A stretch of 64,000 bases of DNA from Chryseosolibacter sp044507775. Lineage in GTDB: Bacteria > Bacteroidota > Bacteroidia > Cytophagales > Cyclobacteriaceae. The translations under genes and the position numbers were made by a program. This document shows positions 59,549-64,000 of this stretch, piece after piece. Each line of letters opens with the position of its first letter. Positions within the stretch are counted from its first letter, which is position 1. Below the pieces are notes generated by a model. It ran no database searches. It had not been told where the DNA came from and saw only the letters and a program-made list of their open reading frames with translations. Where the stretch lies: assembly GCA_044507775.1 (NCBI GenBank), contig JBIQIY010000023.1, positions 1-64,000 on the forward strand, written 5' to 3'.

Positions 59549-60031
59549 ATGGATGGGGTGCAATTTGTATGTGTCTGGCGGGATCCCGTCGCGCCTGAGG
59601 TGGCCAGTGTGAAAGATATGTGGCGAAAATACGGTGTGATTACCGATGAGGCTAAAATCGCGAAGCGCGCCGGCGAGATCGTCTTTGTGATCAGGGGCCG
59701 CGATGGCGAAGTAGGCGGCGTGTCTACCGCCCGGCCTGTACGCGCAAAATTTCTCAACTACCATTTCTTCTATGAGTTCAGGTGTTTTATTGCACCGCAC
59801 TTCCGCGCACCCGGCCTGGACTCTATCCTCGCCAAGAAGACGCGAGAATTCCTGGAGAAACAGAATGACTCGGTGAGCAAATTCAAGGGCATGCTGATGA
59901 TTGTCGAGAACGAGGCACTGCGCGAACGGCGGACAAAGGCAGTGTGGTCCGCCAGTGGGATGGTTTTTATTGGCTATACGTCACAAGGCCATCATATCCG
60001 CGTAGGTTACTTCAAGGGAGCAAGGATCTAA
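59549..60031 (+). CDS. GNAT-like protein, paralogue A of the carrier-protein cluster
   Basis: 160 residues. Paralogue of the protein at 60309: shared FV(I/V)R, VGG/VG-STxxxV, NYxF, APxFRxPGL, TRxFLE, VENxxL, AVWxASxMVxIG and GHHIRVxYFKGARI. The APHFRAPGLDSILAKKTREFL segment resembles the acyl-CoA-binding turn and helix of GNAT acyltransferases, but the R-x-x-G-x-G/A loop is degenerate (R-A-P-G-L). Function is unknown; acyl transfer from a carrier protein is a hypothesis. Its stop overlaps that of the reverse-strand carrier gene by 4 bp. Confidence 0.75.
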   Translation: MDGVQFVCVWRDPVAPEVASVKDMWRKYGVITDEAKIAKRAGEIVFVIRGRDGEVGGVSTARPVRAKFLNYHFFYEFRCFIAPHFRAPGLDSILAKKTREFLEKQNDSVSKFKGMLMIVENEALRERRTKAVWSASGMVFIGYTSQGHHIRVGYFKGARI

Positions 60032-60297
60032 CGCGACGCGCCTGGATTTTTCAGAATCTCGTTGCACAGGAATTCTGAAAGGGAATCGATGGTGGGATAA
60101 TCCCAGAAATAAAGAGGGCTTAATTCTTCTCCTACATATTTTTCAAGGCGGTCCATGATATACACGGCCTTGAGTGAATCCATGCGAAAATTAATAAAGG
60201 CGACGCGCGTGTCCACTTCAGCCTCGGGTATCTCGCATTCCTTCGATACTTCTCGTTTCAGAAAGTCGACAATATCCGCTTTGGTGACGTTTTTCAT
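60028..60297 (-). CDS. Stand-alone acyl carrier protein, PKS-like
   Basis: 89 residues. The phosphopantetheine attachment site is Ser41 in RMDSLKAVYIMDRLE; the C-terminal half YVGEELSPLYFWDYPTIDSLSEFL has the DYPTI signature of polyketide-type carriers rather than of fatty-acid AcpP. It sits on the opposite strand between two GNAT-like paralogues, starting 11 bp from one and overlapping the end of the other. No PKS, NRPS or adenylation gene is in the window, so what loads it is unknown. Confidence 0.88.
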   Translation of the reverse strand: MKNVTKADIVDFLKREVSKECEIPEAEVDTRVAFINFRMDSLKAVYIMDRLEKYVGEELSPLYFWDYPTIDSLSEFLCNEILKNPGASR

Positions 60298-60308
60298 TAT
60301 TTTGCTGC

Positions 60309-60812
60309 ATGAAACCTGCGCAAGATAAACAAAACCTCGTCTTTGAAAATGTGTGGGGTACGGGCAGCGAAGACATTCGCAGGCAGGTGCTCGCGCTGTG
60401 GAAGGATCACGGTGGGCCTACTGGCAAAGCCGGCGAAGAACGTGTGAAACAATTGGTGTTTGTCGTTCGGGATGGCGCAACAGTTGTCGGACTTTCGACG
60501 TCGTTGAAGGTTTACGTGAGGCAGCTGCGCAACTACCTGTTTGCCGTTCGGCTCATGGTTGCGCCGGACTTCCGAGTACCCGGACTCGAGGCAAAGTTGG
60601 TCGTGATCACGCGGGATTTCCTCGAATCGATCCACGCCGGCGACGCTGAGAATCCTGCGATTGGCATCATCGCACTTGTTGAAAATCCACGCCTGAAGGC
60701 GCGAAACGAAGCAGTCTGGCGCGCATCCAGGATGGTTTACATCGGAAATAGCGCGGAAGGACATCATATCCGAGTGTATTACTTCAAAGGCGCAAGGATC
60801 AAGTCAAGTTGA
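60309..60812 (+). CDS. GNAT-like protein, paralogue B of the carrier-protein cluster
   Basis: 167 residues, paralogue of the gene at 59549 (C-terminal block GHHIRVYYFKGARI, and APDFRVPGLEAKLVVITRDFLES in the middle). The beta-strand pair VVGLSTSLKVYV / LRNYLFAVRLMVAP followed by a helix fits a GNAT fold with altered pyrophosphate loop. It starts 11 bp from the divergent carrier-protein gene, so one short promoter region could serve both. Substrates unknown. Confidence 0.75.
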   Translation: MKPAQDKQNLVFENVWGTGSEDIRRQVLALWKDHGGPTGKAGEERVKQLVFVVRDGATVVGLSTSLKVYVRQLRNYLFAVRLMVAPDFRVPGLEAKLVVITRDFLESIHAGDAENPAIGIIALVENPRLKARNEAVWRASRMVYIGNSAEGHHIRVYYFKGARIKSS

Positions 60813-60845
60813 GAATCGGGCCCGCGAAACCTTTGAATCGATTTA

Positions 60846-62051
60846 CTAGACCGTTATTTGCAGGGAATTCAGCCGGCGCACAGCGAGGTTTCTGTGCCAT
60901 GCCAATTTCTGCTCGGGAAGTGTGATGTGCGGATAGCGACGAAGTAGCGCCGATATAGCAAGCTGTGACTGCCGGCGCCCTAGCCAATCGCCCAGGCAAT
61001 AGTGCACGCCGCTGCCGAATGACAGATGTCGGTTCGGCTTGCGCGTGATCAGAAACTGGTCTGCGCGCTCGAATACTCGTTCATCGCGGTTGGCACTCGC
61101 AACCACCAGCGTCATCGTCGCACCCGATGGGATAACCTTGTCCGCGAGCATAACCTCTTCCTTCGATACGCGTCCCAGCAACTGCACAATTGAATCATAT
61201 CGCAGAACTTCTTCAATTGCGGAATCGATTAACTCAGGTCTTGCGCGCAGGAGCTCGAGCTGATCCGGGTGCCTGAGAAGATTCAGCATCGCGTTGCTAA
61301 TCAGGCTTGCTGAGGTTTCTTCTCCCGCGGTGAAGAGAAAGATACCAATGGAAACCAGCTCTTCATCCGTAAGACCGACGTTCTCGCGACGGTTCCTGTG
61401 TATCATTCTGCTAAACAAACCCTCGTCGGGGTGATCGTACTTGACCCTGACCTGTTCTTGGAAATAGGAGACGAACTCAGCCGCGGCATCGTTGATGGTC
61501 ACCAGATCCCTTAGTGAATTATAGAGATCCAGCGTTTTGGTCATGGCGATACCGAGACGGATCAGATGCTGCGAATCGGTCACCGGAACGCCGAGGATCC
61601 GGGAGATAGTGTAGACCGGAAGTGGTTGGGCAAAAGACTGTACCAGGTCGATCTCGCGATGAGGGATTTGGTCCAGCAGCAAGTCGATATTCGATTGGAT
61701 GATGCCATCGACCTCCCGATTCTCCCAGGTTTTCGCGACGAAGTTCCGGACGCGCAAATGCTGTTCTCCATTGAGCATGAGAATGAACGAGTTCATCGCG
61801 GCGTAAATAGCGCGGAGGTCCTGTTCTTTGTTGTCGAAGTATTCCACGCCTCGCTTCAGCCATGTCAAACGATTTCCGCCTTCGAAGGAATCACTTTTGA
61901 GGATGTGCTTTACGTCCTCGTATCGGGTGACGATATATTCCCGGGTCTGGGAAAGGTGCACGGGGTCAGTCGCGCGCAGTCTCTCATACATTTTGTATGG
62001 TTCGCGGATGTAATCGGCGTCGAGGGGTCTCCACAGCTGTGAGCTATTCAT
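60846..62051 (-). CDS. Cytochrome P450
   Basis: 401 residues, soluble bacterial class. I-helix FLFTAGEETSASLI (A-G-x-E-T), E-x-x-R in EEVLRYDS, and the heme Cys in FGSGVHYCLGDWLGRRQ. Such P450s often hydroxylate substrates held on carrier proteins; a carrier gene lies one gene upstream in position but the two genes between are mixed in strand. No ferredoxin or reductase gene is nearby. The TIGR03032 gene starts 30 bp upstream of it on the same strand, probably one operon. Confidence 0.95.
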   Translation of the reverse strand: MNSSQLWRPLDADYIREPYKMYERLRATDPVHLSQTREYIVTRYEDVKHILKSDSFEGGNRLTWLKRGVEYFDNKEQDLRAIYAAMNSFILMLNGEQHLRVRNFVAKTWENREVDGIIQSNIDLLLDQIPHREIDLVQSFAQPLPVYTISRILGVPVTDSQHLIRLGIAMTKTLDLYNSLRDLVTINDAAAEFVSYFQEQVRVKYDHPDEGLFSRMIHRNRRENVGLTDEELVSIGIFLFTAGEETSASLISNAMLNLLRHPDQLELLRARPELIDSAIEEVLRYDSIVQLLGRVSKEEVMLADKVIPSGATMTLVVASANRDERVFERADQFLITRKPNRHLSFGSGVHYCLGDWLGRRQSQLAISALLRRYPHITLPEQKLAWHRNLAVRRLNSLQITV

Positions 62052-62080
62052 GGTGCGGAAGCGAAGTGATAAAATATTCC

Positions 62081-63196
62081 TTAGGCGCGTTCAGGATCCG
62101 GGTTCGATCGTTCATTGGTCTTTTCTCCTTCATTTTCCTTCAGGATTGCCCAATAGTCCTCGCGTGGTGTCGTCAGCGCGAGTCGGTGTTCTCCTTTTTT
62201 CGTGTTGATAAGACCGGGACGTTTCATACCCGGCATGATCCGCACGTCATAGATTTCCTCAACGCTGTTTTCATATTTCAGTTGTGCCACTATCCGTGCC
62301 GTTGGCAGGTGTACCACCACGACTCCGCAAAAAATGGATTTGTCGGCAATGGGAAGCCCTTCAAAGCTGCCGCCTGATTTTTTTCGGAGTTTGGACAAGC
62401 CTATAAAAACAAAGTCTCCGATCCTGTCCATACCCCGGGCGAAACCGTTTAGTGCCAGCACAACTTCTTTGCGTCCGGTGGAGGGCTCGATGCATACGAG
62501 ATTGCCGGCAGCTGATTCTAGCACATAAAGCTTGTTGTCATAAACACGGGGTGAATGTGGCATCGACAATCCCTCGGCAACGATCGAATTTGAAGGTACG
62601 TTGATGACGATGCCACCGCTCTCCCGGTTTTCGCGCCATCCTTCGGGTGTGTCCGTTTTGCCTAGGGCTGTGACAAACGCGGGACGGTTGTTTTCAAAAG
62701 CGACGCCATTGAGATGACATTGGTCGGCAGGCAGAATCCGCTCAATGAAAAACGGTTTCCAGACGGGAGTAAAACTGTAGCGTTGATCGATGTGTGCCAG
62801 GCAACTAAAGCGCGTGTTGACCGCCAGCAACGCGTCGTCCATCCAGTGGAGATCGTGAATATCGATTTCCCCCGTAAAGTACGTCGCCCGGGGAAGATAG
62901 AGGGCGTCGTATGTATTGGGTTGTTTTGGATAGTTCGGAGCCATCCGGCTCGCGTTGCTGAAAGTAACCACTTCGCTGAGCGTGGCGATGGCCAACCTGG
63001 AGGCATCAGCTGCAATTCCCATAGGCTTATCAAATGTCCGGGGCAATTGAATCAGCCGCGATGGACTCAGGGCACTGATGACAACAACTTTACCCGCCTG
63101 GTACGTGCTCAACGCGAAAGAACAATTCAATTTATGGAGAAGCTCCGGCAGGTTAGGGGAGTGAGTGCACGCAAAGGCTGCGACAGTGGGATTCAT
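62081..63196 (-). CDS. TIGR03032 family protein
   Basis: 371 residues. Recognised by the opening LLHKLNCSFALSTYQAGKVVVI, then FDKPMGIAADASRLAIATLSEVVTF, DIHDLHWMDDALLAVNTRFSCLAHI, WKPFFIERILPADQCHLNGVAFE and LSMPHSPRVYDNKLYVLES. This is the YVTN/NHL-like propeller family TIGR03032, of unknown function, found in some biosynthetic and exopolysaccharide loci. It lacks a signal peptide. Located 30 bp before the P450. Confidence 0.9.
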   Translation of the reverse strand: MNPTVAAFACTHSPNLPELLHKLNCSFALSTYQAGKVVVISALSPSRLIQLPRTFDKPMGIAADASRLAIATLSEVVTFSNASRMAPNYPKQPNTYDALYLPRATYFTGEIDIHDLHWMDDALLAVNTRFSCLAHIDQRYSFTPVWKPFFIERILPADQCHLNGVAFENNRPAFVTALGKTDTPEGWRENRESGGIVINVPSNSIVAEGLSMPHSPRVYDNKLYVLESAAGNLVCIEPSTGRKEVVLALNGFARGMDRIGDFVFIGLSKLRKKSGGSFEGLPIADKSIFCGVVVVHLPTARIVAQLKYENSVEEIYDVRIMPGMKRPGLINTKKGEHRLALTTPREDYWAILKENEGEKTNERSNPDPERA

Positions 63197-63526
63197 TCAA
63201 TAAAGAAATTCAAAACGTTTGCAATCTCCAATAAGGGGGGCATTTGCCCAAAAAACAATCGTTTGAGGAAAGAAAATTGGATGCTTGGGGGAAATTTTGA
63301 ATCTATTTCCTGTGAATAGTAGTTTATTTGGAATGTTATTGGCGATCAGCCGGCAAGAAGCGCATGTGAACAGAAGATAATGAGTGTGACCAGGAAGGCC
63401 AGAAGAACGCGGTATTTCAGGCTCACAGGCGTATGGGTCAGGTTAGAGGGTCCAAGATAGCATTTAAAGCTACCATTAGCAAAGAGGGCTTAAGTTCCTG
63501 ATACACAATATTTTAATAGAACTAAC
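63197..63526. other. Gene-free spacer between TIGR03032 and cysH
   Basis: No supported gene. A 26-residue hydrophobic reverse-strand frame at 63346-63426 (GTG start, LLAFLVTLIIFCSHALLAG) is the only coding-like stretch and is too short to trust. Divergent promoters for the flanking genes should lie here. Confidence 0.5.
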
Positions 63527-64000
63527 ATGACGTTTGAAGGAATACGCGACCAGGTACTCGCCTACAATGCAGCCGGCAAATCGCTGTTCACTACCTCCTC
63601 GTTTCAGTCGCACAGCCTGGTCCTGTTGCACATCCTGAGCCGGATCGACAAAACCATTCCTGTATATTTCATCAACACCGGATATCACTTTCCGGAGACG
63701 GTCAGGTTCAGGGACCAGATTACAGAATTATTCGGCCTGCGCACACTCGATCTGCGATCGGATGTTCCCAAGTTCATGCAACGCGACGCAGAGGGACGGC
63801 TGCTTTTCACCTCTGACCCGGACCATTGCTGTTACCTCAATAAGACGCAACCGATGGACTCCATCCTGATGGCGCACGACGTGTGGATCAATGGCGTGCG
63901 CGCGGACCAGAGCGCGGCCCGTGCGGCGATGAAAGTGGAACAACCCGCGAAGCACGGGTGTATGCGCTTCCATCCCATGCTCGACTGGACCGCCAAGATG
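63527..64000 (+). CDS. cysH: Phosphoadenylyl/adenylyl-sulfate reductase, N-terminal part (truncated by window edge)
   Basis: 158 residues are in the window. SFQSHSLVLLHILSRIDKTIPVYFINTGYHFPET is the PP-loop-derived nucleotide fold of PAPS reductases, and DPDHCCYLNKTQPM gives the Cys-Cys pair typical of the [4Fe-4S]-binding APS reductase branch; the second pair would lie beyond the edge. The enzyme makes sulfite in assimilatory sulfate reduction. The start at 63527 gives a normal short N-terminus. Confidence 0.9.
   Translation, partial: MTFEGIRDQVLAYNAAGKSLFTTSSFQSHSLVLLHILSRIDKTIPVYFINTGYHFPETVRFRDQITELFGLRTLDLRSDVPKFMQRDAEGRLLFTSDPDHCCYLNKTQPMDSILMAHDVWINGVRADQSAARAAMKVEQPAKHGCMRFHPMLDWTAKM

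Noticed and set aside
63346..63426. 26-residue hydrophobic reverse-strand ORF (GTG start)
   Set aside because: Too short, no recognised family and no visible expression signal; could equally be chance.

Overview
The window reads as chromosome of a free-living member of the Bacteroidota, most likely order Cytophagales. The evidence is a set of type IX secretion/gliding signatures (two gliding-motility-type C-terminal domains, two type A sorting domains, a PorP/SprF protein), a Bacteroidota-type putative porin, an extended-signal FG-GAP surface protein, few Shine-Dalgarno sequences and TAnnTTTG-like -7 boxes. Placement below phylum is inference. Base composition and coding density look even; I see no phage, insertion sequence, CRISPR array or rRNA.

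Layout. 1-4.9 kb: zinc-ribbon protein (cut by the edge), Nif3-like protein, divergent lpxK, putative porin, miaE. 5.0-10.5 kb: a protein usually labelled asparagine synthetase B, a MacB/FtsX permease, a sialidase and an MFS transporter. 10.6-14.6 kb: tesA-like esterase divergent from a ybbA-ybbP ABC pair, the same arrangement as in Enterobacteria. 14.6-17.9 kb: large PKD/gliding C-terminal protein. 18.1-28.4 kb: FAD/Rieske oxidoreductase, LigD-type ligase, DUF4142 lipoprotein, overlapping glycosyltransferase-glf-GH1 genes, SDR, an orphan TPP riboswitch, and a GH5-like hydrolase; this may be a stress and polysaccharide gene set. 28.4-31.3 kb: repeat-rich spacer, CAU tRNA, sulfatase, two small genes. 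31.7-34.8 kb: sigma-54 response regulator and cytosolic histidine kinase, flanked by two possible target promoters that share a palindromic enhancer motif. 35-45.7 kb: two small ORFs, HAD phosphatase, M50 protease, T9SS cargo, PASTA protein, ddl, M43 protease, NifU, Mrp. 45.9-55.3 kb: dnaG, ribBA, surE, NUDIX, aconitase, folE, queD. 55.3-59.5 kb: PorP/SprF and FG-GAP surface protein. 59.5-63.2 kb: two paralogous GNAT-like proteins interleaved with a carrier protein, then a P450 and a TIGR03032 protein. 63.5 kb to the edge: start of cysH.

What stands out. (1) Many intergenic spacers hold tandem arrays with an exact 7-bp period but several different unit sequences; most sit at gene 3' ends and at least two reach into coding sequence. 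(2) DnaG has lost all four zinc ligands of its N-terminal zinc domain. (3) A complete TPP riboswitch plus terminator has no thiamine gene behind it. (4) The two-component system appears to have a tiny local sigma-54 regulon. (5) Aconitase carries a 101-residue tail with 43 lysines, like histone H1. (6) The GNAT/carrier/P450/TIGR03032 block looks like an undescribed small biosynthetic or acyl-modifying system. All protein family names come from reading motifs by eye; no database search was run.
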